Part shown: positions 20,465 through 30,775 of the stretch, piece after piece | Position numbering within the stretch: position 1 is the first letter of the stretch | Layout: each line of letters starts with the position of its first letter | Assembly: GCF_000485595.1 (NCBI RefSeq) | Contig: NW_014577104.1 | Location: 188,358 to 219,187, forward strand | DNA: 30,830 nucleotides | Reading direction: 5' to 3' | Origin: Priapulus caudatus | Taxonomy: Eukaryota; Priapulida; Priapulimorpha; Priapulimorphida; Priapulidae | Notes under the pieces: model-generated | The model's database searches: none | What the model saw: the letters and a program-made list of their open reading frames with translations, nothing else | Told to the model about the DNA's origin: nothing | Translations under genes and position numbers: made by a program

Positions 20465-22055
20465 CGATTAGATAGCTAGATCGACTAACAACCATATTAA
20501 TATAACTTCGGAAATGTTTAAAGTTAATCGCAATGTGAAGGAAACCAGGAAGGTAAAATAGAGGTGTTTCGGTTTCCCTCGGCTACATTCATGGCATGCA
20601 TAGTTGCACTACCCTCTTCAGTTACGGCACATTTTTCATCAGTGTAATTTAATATAATTGCAATGATGGAATCTATGACTGCGCTTACACTTTATCGTTT
20701 ATTGATCAATTACCACAAAGTCAATTGATTGTGAAACGATTTTCCAACCATACATTTCTACGGCGAAAATCATCGAACGAAACATCGGCACCGGACGTTG
20801 ATCGATCCCCCCCCCCCGGTGCGCTTGTTCATAGATGCAGGACCTGGCCATCCTGGAGGAGGTGTTGAGGATGGTGCTGGAGATCATCAACTCTTGTCTC
20901 ATGCACAGTCTGCAGCACAACCCGAACCTCGTCTACACGCTTCTCTACAACAAGCAGCTGTTCGCACAGTTCCGAACTCACCCAACGTTCCAGGACATCC
21001 TTCAAAACATCGACACAGTGAGCACTCGTCTCGTGGTCATTTTTCGTTGTTTTTTTAATCAGATATTATTTATATGTGATTAACCATCGTAATATAAATA
21101 AATCGCTGTGATGTACTTTAAATGTGTGTGAATTTGAGTTTTGAGATCGATTCTCATCTAATCAGCAGCCTTGCGACAGCAAATGATCAAGTTCCTGTTA
21201 TCGTAGGGTTTCTCGTAGCTGCGATGCGTTTCTGTCGACACCGACGCCGTCTGTCGATGGTGAATTTGTAAGGGTTCCGCGCGTATTAACAACCAGGAGT
21301 GCATAACTCTTCGTCATATCATCTATTATGAGGAGCTGCTGACGTGATGGTAGTCGCGGTAGGTGGTAGTGAATATTTTGAAAATTATAACAAAACTTAC
21401 CATTTCAGGTATTGAACTACTTCTCCACTAAATTAGAGGAAGGGGATAAGAACCTCTCCCCAGAACAAGTGTTAGAAATCATACACCAGGGTGCGCTGAA
21501 ATGGCCTAGGGACAGGTTAAAGGTGAGAAATGATATATCCACATACTAAATACGATATATAAAGTAATATCATATGACTACAATTCATAATTCCATAGTT
21601 ATAACACATGCCAACTTGGTTTCTAGTCTATGAATTTATTTATTAGCAAGCAAATGTATTATATTTGTGGCAGTAATAAAAAATGCAGGTGGACTGTTTT
21701 GGCTGGTTTGGTAAAAAAATTACTTTACATCACACGTAGTTTACAGTAAATCGCTATGCATTCAAATTTTTGTGTTATTTTTTATTAGTTTTTTTTAATA
21801 ATATTTATTCATACTTTTTTATTATTTTGTAAATTTATTTATTTTGTGAATATGGTTGCCGCCACGATTACGCGAGGCCCTCAACAGTTGCGTCAACATG
21901 TCCTTTTGCAGAAGTTTCCGGAGCTGAAGTTCAAGTACGTCGAGGAGGACCAGCCGGAGGAGTTCTTCATCCCGTACGTCTGGTCGCTTGTCTACCAGTC
22001 CTCGGACCTCTACTGGAACCCGACCCTCGTGCAGCTCTTCACGTTACAGACGTAA
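13559..22055 (+). CDS. DYM: Dymeclin, complete, 14 coding exons
   Basis: Exons: 13559-13698, 13946-14092, 14476-14597, 15124-15223, 15590-15715, 15980-16104, 16588-16776, 17404-17588, 17890-18015, 18212-18325, 20035-20238, 20835-21017, 21409-21522 and 21912-22055 (TAA). All junctions are GT-AG and every phase agrees. The 2019 nt encode 672 residues; human dymeclin has 669. Conserved blocks include [97 protein letters not shown] and [19 protein letters not shown]. The start MGANSS fits the family's N-myristoylation site. Dymeclin is a soluble helical protein that cycles on and off Golgi membranes and is needed for secretory trafficking; loss in humans causes Dyggve-Melchior-Clausen dysplasia. 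The human missense sites, as I recall E87, N469 and C542, correspond to E87, N472 and C547 here, all conserved. Residues 512-526 are an unusually acidic linker ([14 protein letters not shown]). The exon 12 acceptor could instead be at 20840, dropping two residues. Confidence 0.96.
18374..18600. repeat. Diverged tandem duplication, period about 118 bp, in a DYM intron
   Basis: GCTCTGACGTATTACGCATG at 18374 recurs as GCTCTGACGTGTTATGCACG at 18492. Both are followed by corresponding TTAAATTGCGTGTGTGTG / TTAGATTGCATACGTGTG and CTCATGTGCGC / CTCACGTGCGC segments. The copies are rich in alternating purine-pyrimidine steps. Confidence 0.7.
18919..19080. repeat. (CATCC)n / (ATCC)n satellite
   Basis: ATCTATCC, ATGCATCC and then CATCC/CCATC units run to 19080. 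They are interrupted at about 18990-19025 by a G/C palindrome-like tract (AAGGGGGGCCCCCCCC). Confidence 0.9.
19205..19262 (-). repeat. tRNA-like unit with A and B boxes
   Basis: The minus strand reads TGGCGCAGTGGGC (19257-19245), an A box, then GGGTTCGAGTCCC (19223-19211), a strong B box, at tRNA-like spacing. No full cloverleaf is evident and it lies inside a repeat, so it is best read as a SINE head, possibly still recognised by RNA polymerase III. Confidence 0.55.
20363..20471. repeat. (TGAT)n repeat in DYM intron 11
   Basis: A degenerate run of GATTGATT, TTGATTGG and TTGTGTGA units becomes perfect TGAT between about 20431 and 20463. Confidence 0.9.
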
Positions 22056-22057
22056 CG

Positions 22058-22340
22058 AAGGTGACCTTCCTCGTCTGTATCTACTGCCGTCGGAACAGAT
22101 GTAGACTAACAACAACTGAAGCTGTAGCTCTCACCGTCTGATTAAGATAGGCAAATTGTTTTACTTTACGAATAGGTGAGGGAATAATATGAAAAGGATA
22201 AGAAGGTAAGCATAAAGTAGTAAGAAGGTAATAGTAATGGTAATAAGAAGGTAACCTACCTCATCGGTATACTGCTATTGGAACGGATGTAGCCCCTGCT
22301 GCTGCAACTGAGCTGCAGCGCTCATCGTCTGACTGCGTTG
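22058..22340 (+). repeat. Diverged direct duplication in the DYM 3' UTR
   Basis: The segment just after the stop (22058-22145: AAGGTGACCTTCCTCGTCTG ... GGAACAGATGTAG ... CACCGTCTGATT) recurs at 22249-22335 (AAGGTAACCTACCTCATCGG ... GGAACGGATGTAG ... CATCGTCTGACT). The copies are about 85 bases long and about 75-80% identical by eye. Between them is an AAGAAGGTAA-rich stretch. Confidence 0.7.
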
Positions 22341-22624
22341 AGCAATTTATTTGCCTTTCAAGTTCGTTCCTCGCTCGGTTGAGGTCTAGTAGTTGGGTGT
22401 GATGAGAGATAGTGAAGTAGTGCCGTGTGGTGTCGTTGTGTCTGTGTGGCTGCTAGCTTTCACAGTATGTGATGGTGAATGAGTGCAGTGTGCCACTGAC
22501 TTGTGGATTAGCTTGCAATGGGGCCACCTCACTCAAATTGCATTACCGTATTTATCAATTAAACTTCCTAATGACGTTTGGTACAGGATTGTAGTCATTT
22601 ATTACTTTTGAGGAATTTTTATGC

Positions 22625-22630
22625 AATAAA
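22625..22630 (+). promoter_or_regulatory. DYM: Dymeclin polyadenylation signal AATAAA
   Basis: This is the first AATAAA after the stop, 570 bases downstream. It is followed within 30 bases by a GT-rich stretch (TGTACGTGTGTGAAAGATG) of the kind that binds the cleavage-stimulation complex. It fixes a likely 3' UTR of about 0.6 kb. Confidence 0.6.
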
Positions 22631-22639
22631 AATGCCATT

Positions 22640-23927
22640 GATACTCTCTGTACGTGTGTGAAAGATGTTATCATGAATTGATTGGGATAAATCAAGATGA
22701 TGAAACTACTCCAAGCAGCAGCAGTGTTTTAATAGTTTTGAAGATGTGTTTGTAGCTTGCCAATTTACGTGCGCGAAATATTTTCGACGTTTCACGTAGG
22801 ATACTGACGCTCTCTAATGAAGCCTAATGCCTTTGTTGTCATACAGCTATAGCAATCAGCCCTCTGCCTGCTGTAGCCAGGCTATACTATCTGGGCGGGC
22901 GTGTCGTTAACAGCTTAAGGCTGAAGGCTCTCGCGTTTGGTCTCTCCCCCATCGAGACAAATTAATCCTTCTTGCTTGATTCGTATGAGTCATGTGTTGG
23001 ACGAGAGACAGGCATGCATCTCCATGGCTAACCCTCTCTGCTAGGTTTTTTCCCTGCATGACTTAGCAACTTATGGAGTGGATATCCGAGTCGCGTATAT
23101 TTACATAAATGTGTACGTATTTTTGGTATTTCTTGCAGGCGTGTTATGCCCTGAAACCGGGCCTCTGCTGGGTAGTGCTGCCATCTGGTGTTCACGTTGT
23201 GGAACTAAGAGGTGCCATTGGCAAGTCGGATGGTTATCGAACCATGTGGCGAATTTGAAAATGTACGAGACAGAGAGAGGCAGCAGATATCCTTAGACTA
23301 TTCAGCTTACACATGCGAAAAAAGTCTGTGATGACATGACTATTGTGCGCTGAGGATGTACGTCAAGTATTATCTATATATCTTACAGCACAGATCGTGC
23401 TGGTATAGGGCGTACGCAGTGCACGTGTGCCGCCCGGTGGGTCAATATATGCATGTAAGGCACAGACCGTTATCTACTTGTAAATATACGCGCTGCAAGT
23501 TCGCAGTTGTAATCTTTAAGGGTGAGGGCCAGGTTGTTTACGGAGGAGCGAGTGAGCCGGCAGCGTGGCGTGGGAGAGCTGCTATGATAAAATGGCGTCT
23601 TAACCGCAAGGCCGGATGGAATGCGTGCCCGGCGCGGCGGCGATAGCAGCACCGCACGCACACACACGCCTGTGTGCACACCCTATCAAATAGCCATCTC
23701 GGCTGATCGCATAATCGAAGCAATCTTGAGCGTATATGCATTGCATAGCGCCGCGTGTAAATAATGTCTTTAGGGATGATTTAGTAGCATGACGAGTGCT
23801 TCCTCTGTCGGTTTCCGGTTGCCCCGGCGACGCGAGATGCTTGATGTTGCGGCAGCGATCGTCGGCGGGAGGGACTAGCGCTTCCCTGCGACACAATTAT
23901 TTCAATCCGCTGTCGGCGTTTCACGCC
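22640..23927. other. Intergenic downstream of DYM, nothing recognised
   Basis: No spliced frame, RNA gene or clear repeat was found. The short open frames at 23356-23896 overlap on both strands in CpG-rich DNA and have no recognisable product. Confidence 0.4.
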
Positions 23928-23930
23928 TTA

Positions 23931-24132
23931 AGCTGGGTTTACACTGCCAACTTTGAGTTGCCGAATTGCCGAATTGCCGAATTAGAACATTTTCTAATCT
24001 CCTAACTAGCTGCTATCGATCGGTTGGACGTGCAACTTTTGCGTTTACACTGCTGATTGTCGGTTGCGAAATTGCGAAGTTGGTACAATTCGGTAATTTA
24101 CCAACACAAAGGTGGCAGTTGTAAACCTAGCT
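23931..24132. mobile_element. MITE, about 202 bp, with AGCTGGGTTTACAC inverted ends
   Basis: AGCTGGGTTTACACTGCCAA at the left pairs with the complement of GGTGGCAGTTGTAAACCTAG and following CT at the right, with a few mismatches. TTA precedes and TTG follows, consistent with a decayed TTA duplication. The interior repeats TTGCCGAA and TTGCGAA units. In size, target and layout it resembles the 9408-9803 element. Confidence 0.65.
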
Positions 24133-24135
24133 TTG

Positions 24136-25470
24136 GACATGTTTTCAGGAGTAGCGTGATGAACGGATTATGTTGGTGTGCTAGGATTTTTACTCGTGGT
24201 TACTATAGTGATTGTTTTTTTCGCTCACGCGGCATCGTCCTGGTTGCATGTGTGGCACGAGTATTGAAATAATTGTTCGCTGTAATAGACCGTAAATCGA
24301 GGTAGAAATGTAATCGGAAGTTTTTATGTAATCGATTTCGTTGGAATTTTTGTTTTAATTCTCATCGTTTTTTGTTAATTGCAATATTTAATGCTTAATA
24401 TTAATTGCCGGGTGACTATTTTTTGGCCACTGGATTTTGCGTGAAGAAACGGAGCTGGTCTTTGGATTATGATAACGGTTGTTACTTGCATAATATAATG
24501 TAACACTATAATATATGTAAAGAATAAATTTTCATTCAGATTTATTCCCTTGTTCGTGGTGGTTTCGTTCGAGTGAGCCCGATGTCACTGAGACTGATTG
24601 AATGCATTCAACGTATTCGTGTTCATAAAATAGTGCGCCCGCATTTACTCTCGTGTTTGCGTGACCTCCCCCCGGCTGGAATCGTGTGCAATAAGGCTGC
24701 CGGATTTCATTAGCATTCGCGGGGAAAACCTGCCCGACTACTTAATTGGTTTATATTGCACTTGAAGGGGTATGTGCATGCTCGTAGAAGCATAAATAGC
24801 GAGCCGGCAGCTCGGGTTTTGTCAACGTGCGGTTATGATCCAACACACTGTAAACAATTTCGCTCACCTTTCTCTCCCCGTATGCTCTCGGTTTCCCGCG
24901 CCAAGCACCATCACACAGTATGCACTGGTTCTCGCAACTTTGCCACTCGACTTTAATTTTAAAAATAAATTACCCAAACTCATTAATCACGAGTGCATTA
25001 GATGACGACTCGCACATGTTTTGTGTGAGTTATTCAAAGTGTATTGGTTACGTGACTCATAGATTTATATGTCTACAGTACGTTGTAGTGTCATATATCC
25101 ATGGTTTAGCGTCAGTCCACTCGCTTTCGGAATAACCGCACTGGACATAATCAATGTACTGAATCCAATCTATGGTTCAGTGTTGCACAACGCTGAACTC
25201 TTCCGTACCTTACTATCACCATAAAACTACGCGCGAAGAGTCTTTTAAATCTTTCAGCGACTCCCCATTTAGATTTTTTGATGATCGTGAGAAAAGAGCC
25301 ATCTTCTACGGCTTTCCATAGGGCTCTTACCGGCTCACCTTTGCGTGCGCGGCTAGTTTTATTTATAGGTGGCTTTGGCAGTATCGTGCGTGTGTGGTTT
25401 GTTTATGCTCGGTTATCAGCCGTGACATGAAAGGCACCAGACGGCACCATCGATGATATCACGTCATCTG
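24136..25470. other. Intergenic, nothing recognised
   Basis: Mixed-composition DNA with no gene or repeat I can support. A 7-bp AAGAGCC/GGCTCTT stem near 25295-25328 has too long a loop to call a histone-type or microRNA hairpin. Confidence 0.4.
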
Positions 25471-25484
25471 GGACTTCACTCACA

Positions 25485-26400
25485 CACCATCACTCTCCTC
25501 CTCATCTCTACCCCCAGCCACCGGTTATACACCATCACTCTCCTCCTCATCTCTACCCCTAGCCACCGGTTATACACCATCACTTTCCTCCTCATCTCTC
25601 CCCCAGCCACCGGTTATACACCATCACTCTCTTCATCTCGCTCTCATCCACCGGTTACACACACGCTCTCTCTCATCCACCGGTTACACACACGCTCTCT
25701 CCCATCCACCGGTTACACACACACGCTCTGCTCCCATGCCACACGGTTACACACTGCTGCTCTCCTCTCATCCACCGGTACACCACACGCTCTCATCACC
25801 ATCCACCGTTACACACACGCTCTCGTCTCTCATTCACCGGTTACCCACATACGCTGCTCTCTCATCCACTCGGTTTACACCAGCAAGTCAGGACCCTGGG
25901 GTACCGGCTCCCTCCTCATCTCTCTCCCATCATCTGGCTCACGCGCGCACGCACATACACCGCTCTCTCCCCACGTACACCCACACGCGCACACACATAC
26001 ACAGCTCGCCCCTCACGCACACCAGCACGCGCGAGCGCACACGCACGGAAAGGGGCCACACGCGCACGCACGTACACCGCTCTCCCCTCACGCCCATCAC
26101 AGGCCAACAGCGGCACGCACGCACGCAACGTACACCGCTCTCCCTCACCGGCCACAACCAACATGCCACGCACGATATCAGCCGCTCACATAGAAACCTT
26201 CACGCACACCTCACATGCGGCACGCACATACACCGCTCACAGAGACGACCCTCACGCACACTCACATGCGCACGCACATACACCGCTCACCCCTCACGCA
26301 CACCCACATGCGCACGCACATACACCGCTCACCCCTCACGCACACCCACATGCGCACGCGCATACACCGCTTACGGCCTCACGCACGCGCACCGCACATG
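25485..26400. repeat. Minisatellite block of CACCGGTTACAC- and CGCACATACACCGCTC-type units
   Basis: It begins with about three 45-bp units (ATCACTCTCCTCCTCATCTC ... AGCCACCGGTTATAC). Shorter units ending CACCGGTTACACACACGCTC follow. It ends with CA/CG-rich units, including two near-identical 42-bp copies of CATGCGCACGCACATACACC from about 26267. Long open frames here (up to about 349 codons) come from the repeat lacking stops and are not credible proteins. Confidence 0.85.
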
Positions 26401-26404
26401 GCAA

Positions 26405-27030
26405 CCGCTCACAAGAGCTCTTACCACACGCCATGCGCGGCGCCACTCCCGAACCCCCACGCCCCACCCCACCCCCACGCCCTACGCGCCACTTTCTCGC
26501 AGCATCTCCCCTGCTAGAGCGTGCCCAGCGGCGGGGGTAACTCCAGTGACGAAGCGTGTGGTGGTTGTAAGCATGTTAAAAGATAAAATGATGGCAGGGG
26601 GGGCTGGCGGCGTCTTCGGCGAGACCGCTCTGTTTTGGAGACTGCGCACGCTGCTCGCCAGCATAGAGCCGCTGTGCTACTTCAGGCGTGCACTTTTTCG
26701 CTGCCGACTGTCTGCGAGGCGGCGAACTGTTGTTTCTGGCCGTCTTGGCGCTGGGTGCAGGAGGAGGAGGAGAGGCAGGAGGTAGGAGGGGCGGCTGGCG
26801 GGTGATGGCGTCGATGCGAGAATCTAGTGAAGGATTGATGATGGAATCTGCTAAAGTCGCGACTTATTCGCGTTGGTTAAGCTGGCGTAGCCGGCATACA
26901 GAGTAGTAGTGTGGGATGGCGAAGCATATTGAGTAGAGATGCAGCCGACGTAGAGAAGAGAGAATTTATATACTGGGATGTGATTCGCAGCAAAATACCA
27001 TCTCCAACTGTGAGGTAACGGCGGCGCTTT
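26405..27030. other. GC-rich unassigned region
   Basis: Open frames exist on both strands (for example a + strand stretch at 26569-26700 with KDKMMAGGAGGVFGETALFW). None has supporting splice sites or a family I recognise. Confidence 0.3.
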
Positions 27031-27034
27031 GGCT

Positions 27035-27830
27035 GCTCGTGCTTTTCCTTTTATTATTTATTAATTATTATGTTATTTATTATTATTTTAGTGTGTATTT
27101 TTTGTATTTATTTTGCGTGACATTTTGCACAAGGTTTTCTTCACTGTTTCTTTCTCGATCCTAGCCGCAGCAAGCGCTCCTGCTGTGCCTTGACGTTGTT
27201 GGTTCCCTGCAGCTTCCTATATATTATTTGCAATGTAATTTGTTGGCTCGTTGTTCGCTGTTGCTGCAAAGATTCCTTGTGCTTTCGCTGTTCATTATTT
27301 TTCCGCTATATTTTCTGTGTTTCTGCTTGTTCATTGTTGTCTTTCATACTCTTTCTTGGCGCATTTTTTTTGTTTATTTTTTCTAGTTCTCATTTTTCTT
27401 TTTTACATCTATCTTTTTTTCTTTTGCTTTCGCTTCCTTGCTGTTTGCCTTGCTTTGTTCACAGTGTGTAATCTAGCATTCATGTTTCTTTGTTCATTGG
27501 TTGCCTTTCTCGGTCTTCCGTTGCTGTTGCGTATGTCCTTGTTTTCTTTACAGATTTTTGTTCCTGTCCATTGTTGTGGCTCTATAACTTTGCCGAAGGT
27601 TTTCCTTATTTATTGGTTGTCTTTTCAAGCTTCGTTTTTCCGTACTTCGTTGTTTGTTCTTTTTGGCTTTCTCGTTTCTTATTCATAGTGTTTTGTACCA
27701 AGCAGAGTTGTTCCTTGTTTATACTTATGCTCCCATATCTATGCTTGCTGCATTCTGTGTCGCCAAGCTTCACCGATGTTCCTTGTTTTATGTTCTCCTC
27801 CCAATTTATTGTTCATGCTGTTGTCCTCAC
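27035..27830. repeat. T-rich low-complexity region with degenerate TTGTTCATTGTTGTC units
   Basis: The core TTGTTCATTGTTGTCTTTC recurs in degenerate form near 27330, 27491, 27559, 27606 and 27800, within strongly T-rich DNA. The open frames here encode only Phe/Leu/Cys/Ser-rich strings and are compositional artefacts. Confidence 0.55.
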
Positions 27831-28020
27831 CGTCTCGGCCCCCAACGTCCTCCCATTAGTTGTTGCTCCGCCCGCCTTCTTGCTCCTCTCGCGAACTGAT
27901 GAACGTCGAGAATCGTGAGACTGGATCTGAAGCCATCAAGTGACGCCGAATCGAAGCGTGCTGGTTCCCGGTCGGCGCGCACCCAGATGGCGGGCGTACG
28001 TACCGGCGATTTCGCGCGGC

Positions 28021-28028
28021 TATAAAGG
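28021..28028 (+). promoter_or_regulatory. Candidate TATA box in CpG-rich DNA
   Basis: TATAAAGG sits between GC-rich flanks (CGCGCGGC before, TCTCCGCGGGGG after), which is how a core TATA box usually looks. No gene is recognised downstream, so its function is unproven. Confidence 0.25.
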
Positions 28029-28124
28029 TCTCCGCGGGGGTGACAAGGCGTCTGTTTCTGTAATGGTCCGGCATCCGCTCGGCGACCGCGAGCACGGAGC
28101 GACGAGTCGGCCGAGGTCGGTACA

Positions 28125-28479
28125 TTAGCTTCCTCGGAAGCGGAACGTGAAAAGAAATCTGCGTCGTGCGCGCGGCGGCGGGCGGGGGCGGCGCGGCGTG
28201 GGGCCGGGGAGGCATTCCAACTTCCTGAGGCTGCTGCTGTCGGCGCATGGGTCTGTAAGCATTTCTCGAAGGGGCGCGGGGCGGACCTCAATCTTCCGCA
28301 TTTCCTGCAACTGCGGAGCGAATGTCGGCCCGATAGCGACGTCGGCCAGCAGTTATGAGGTCGCCTGTGGGGCGCAGAGCGCAGGTCTGGAAGATGTCTT
28401 CCCACATAGGCCCGGAACCCCAATAAAATCGGTAAATAACCGGAGGATTTGTCGTAGAAACAGGAAGCGTATAAAGCAT
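28125..28479 (-). other. Unassigned open frames on the minus strand
   Basis: Two minus-strand frames overlap: 28479-28288 (contains VIYRFYWGSGPMWEDIFQTC) and 28310-28125 (contains EMRKIEVRPAPLREMLTDPC). A possible acceptor, GTTGCAG, lies between them at about 28312. They have fairly protein-like composition, but GC-rich DNA has few stops. I recognise no family. Confidence 0.2.
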
Positions 28480-28723
28480 ACGATGGCGGTATACTTTTGT
28501 ACTTAGCTAATCTACACGCGGTGGTAAGACAACAGTGCTTAGCAATTGCGCCCCTGAGTAGTCCACTTATAAAATGATAGTGCGGACAATGCTTGGAAAG
28601 GCGTTTGCTATTGCGGCTCTAACGGCGATAGGCGCGACAGTTCAACGCGGTCGGTACACACATCTGCGCGCGCTTCCACTGACACTGCAACACCGCACCA
28701 GCACGCGTACACCCGCACGCAGC

Positions 28724-28763
28724 ACGCACACACACACGACACACACACACACACACACACACA
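28724..28763. repeat. (AC)n microsatellite
   Basis: An almost perfect run of AC dinucleotides. Confidence 0.95.
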
Positions 28764-29327
28764 AGCGACCACACAATAACACAACACATAACCATCACAC
28801 ACTACAGACGGCGTGGCAGCGAGCGAAATGCTTATGGCAAACCTTCGCCTCCCCTCCCCCCCTTTCGCTAATTAATGTAAATTGCGAACGATCGCGGGAG
28901 TAGCGAAGAGTTCACGGCTGTAGCTTGATATGTGGCGAGACGTGGCAGGGTCGGCGGCGCAGGTCTCGGTTCGCCGACGCCTCCGTCGATCTCGTTGCAG
29001 GTAATTTGTAACAAACATCTCATCGTTTCCGCGTGCGCTCGGCGCGATGGTCGCTCTCGAGCGTGATTCACGGAAACCTCTATATACCCTGCATGCGCGG
29101 GGAGCGTTCGGCGTCATCGTTGTTGTTTGAGCTCTTTCGCGCGGTTATTCAATGCTGCGATGCTAGAGCTGCAATCAACATCACAAATTGATTACTGCTG
29201 CTTGCTGATGCTATACTACTACTCCTACTTACTACTGGCTGCTTGCTGTTGCTGCTCTGCTGGATTGCTCTGCTGCTGCGCCGCGCGCTGCTACTGTTAT
29301 TGTTGTTGCTGTTTCTGCGGCTGCTGT

Positions 29328-29445
29328 TGTTGGTGTTATTATTATTATTATTGTTGTTGTTGTTGTTGTTGCTATTGTTGTTGTTGTTATTGTTGTTGTT
29401 GTTGTTATTGCCGTTGATGTTGTTGTTGTTGTTACTGTTGTTTTT
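29328..29445. repeat. (TTG)n / (TTA)n trinucleotide repeat
   Basis: TTATTATTA is followed by long TTGTTGTTG runs with occasional CTA or TTA. It follows a TGC-rich stretch from about 29193. Poly-Leu and poly-Cys frames across it are artefacts. Confidence 0.95.
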
Positions 29446-29534
29446 GTTGCTTGTCTTGTGTCTGTTTTCCGTGCTGTGTCTTGGTGCCGCTGGTGGCTGT
29501 GGCGTGGAGGTTTTTAAACATGGGGGTTTTAAAA

Positions 29535-29630
29535 GTGGGGGGGCGGTGGCGGTGGCGCGGTGGCGGTGGCGGTGGCGGTGGCGTGGCGGTGGCGTGGCGG
29601 TGGCGGTGACGTCGCCAAAGTGGTGGTGAT
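29535..29630. repeat. (GGTGGC)n G-rich repeat
   Basis: GGGGGGGCGGTGGCGGTGGC is followed by further GGTGGC units. Many closely spaced GG runs on one strand make it a possible two-tier G-quadruplex. Confidence 0.85.
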
Positions 29631-29640
29631 GTTGTGGGGT

Positions 29641-29834
29641 GTTGCTAATTTACAGCGAAGCGTGGAGGGACAATTCGGTTTCGCAAGACTTCAAGTCCAA
29701 ATCTTCCACAGAAAGATTCCACAATCATACTTCCGTGCTAGACCATGGCCTTATATCCGCTAACCTACTAAAACCTAACCTAACGCCTAACCCTGACCTT
29801 AAACCCTAAATCCTAACACTGATAGTGCTGCCAC
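29641..29834. mobile_element. Second, decayed copy of the telomere-repeat-bearing element
   Basis: It matches 12721-12939 from GTTGCTA to GTGC-GCCAC. The best blocks are AAGTCCAAAT, CCACAGAAAGATTCCACAAT (CACAGAAAGATTCCATAGTC in copy 1), CGTGCTAGA and CATGGCCTTA. The telomere-like part survives as degenerate CTAAC and CCCTAAA units. The right inverted end beyond GCCAC is not recognisable. Confidence 0.75.
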
Positions 29835-29887
29835 GCTTGCGATAACTGTCCGCTCCCGCCGGGATTAGCATTTACGCAATGGTTGTG

Positions 29888-29950
29888 CGCTGTGATGGCG
29901 GCTGTGGTGGTGATGGTGCTGCCCACCATCACCACAGCCGCCACTGCGCT
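29888..29950. repeat. GC-rich hairpin
   Basis: TGGCGGCTGTGGTG at 29896 pairs with CACCACAGCCGCCA ending at 29943, and the stem extends inward with a small bulge and outward through GCGCTG/ACTGCGC. This is a strong cruciform or RNA hairpin, with no other sign of an RNA gene. Confidence 0.6.
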
Positions 29951-30339
29951 ACTCTAACCTGAAGTCACTGCCACTACGAACGATCAATCAGTAATACCAT
30001 AATAAAACTCCAACGATTGAAATGACCAACGCCCGCGAGAGTCTGCTACCGCCGCCACCAGCAGCAACAAACGTAGGCAGCGCGCGTGGCATGCCGGGAG
30101 ATTACGAGGCAAAAAACGCCGATGCATAATCAGGCGCGTGGCGGCGGCGACGGCGCGTGAACGGCCGGTAGCGGCGGCGGCAGCGTAATGCAGTAGGTTT
30201 CAGCACCTCGTGCTCGGCTCCCGACCGCCGCGATGTTATGTCTGCGCGCGCTATCGGCTCCCCGTATCTGCTTGCAGACGATGCCGACCCGTGCGAAAAA
30301 CCCGCCGCGCTTGTCGGCGTGCCTACTGACGCACCCCGC

Positions 30340-30417
30340 CTCCCTCCATCTCTTTCCCTCCATCTCTTTCTCTCTTCTCTCTCTCGAACTCTCTCTCTCA
30401 TCCTCATCTGCTCGTCG

Positions 30418-30459
<42 letters not shown>

Positions 30460-30775
30460 CGTCTCGTCTCTCTCTCTCTCTCTCAGTCTCTTCTCTTCTC
30501 TTCTATCTCTCTCCTTCGTTCTTTCTCTTTCTTCCCCTCAAGTCTTCTTTCCGCTCTCTCCCTTCTCTCCTCTCTCCCTCTCTCTCTCTTCTCCTCTCCT
30601 CTCTCTCTCTCTCTCTCTCGCGTCTCTCTCTATCTCTCCCTCATTTCTCTATTCTTCTCTTTCTCTTTCTCTTTCTTTTTCGACGCTCCCTGCTCTTATT
30701 ACACCTCTCATCGCTCTGACCCTTTCTCTTTTTCCTTTCTTCTCTTCTTCTTCTTCTTCTTCTTCTTTTTCTCGC
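30340..30775. repeat. Long (CT)n polypyrimidine tract
   Basis: CTCTCT and TTCTCT units dominate for more than 400 bases up to near the window end, including a pure CT run at about 30421-30454 and a TTC run at about 30744-30766. Such strand asymmetry favours triplex DNA and may mark an assembly difficulty. Confidence 0.95.

Noticed and set aside
25375-25400. GGCAGTATCGTGCGTG, similar to the 5' part of U4 snRNA
   Set aside because: The match covers about nine bases and the following U4 sequence is absent.
25453-26785. Open frames of 246 and 349 codons rich in His, Thr, Arg and Pro
   Set aside because: They run along a minisatellite; several frames are open at once and the sequence is a direct reading of CAC/CGC repeats.
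27190-27918. Hydrophobic 93-145-codon frames that look like membrane proteins
   Set aside because: Extreme T richness produces Phe/Leu/Cys/Ser in all frames, and two frames are equally hydrophobic. There is no splice or start evidence.
29127-29629. Poly-Cys and poly-Leu frames
   Set aside because: Translation of TGC and TTG repeats in two frames; a microsatellite, not a gene.
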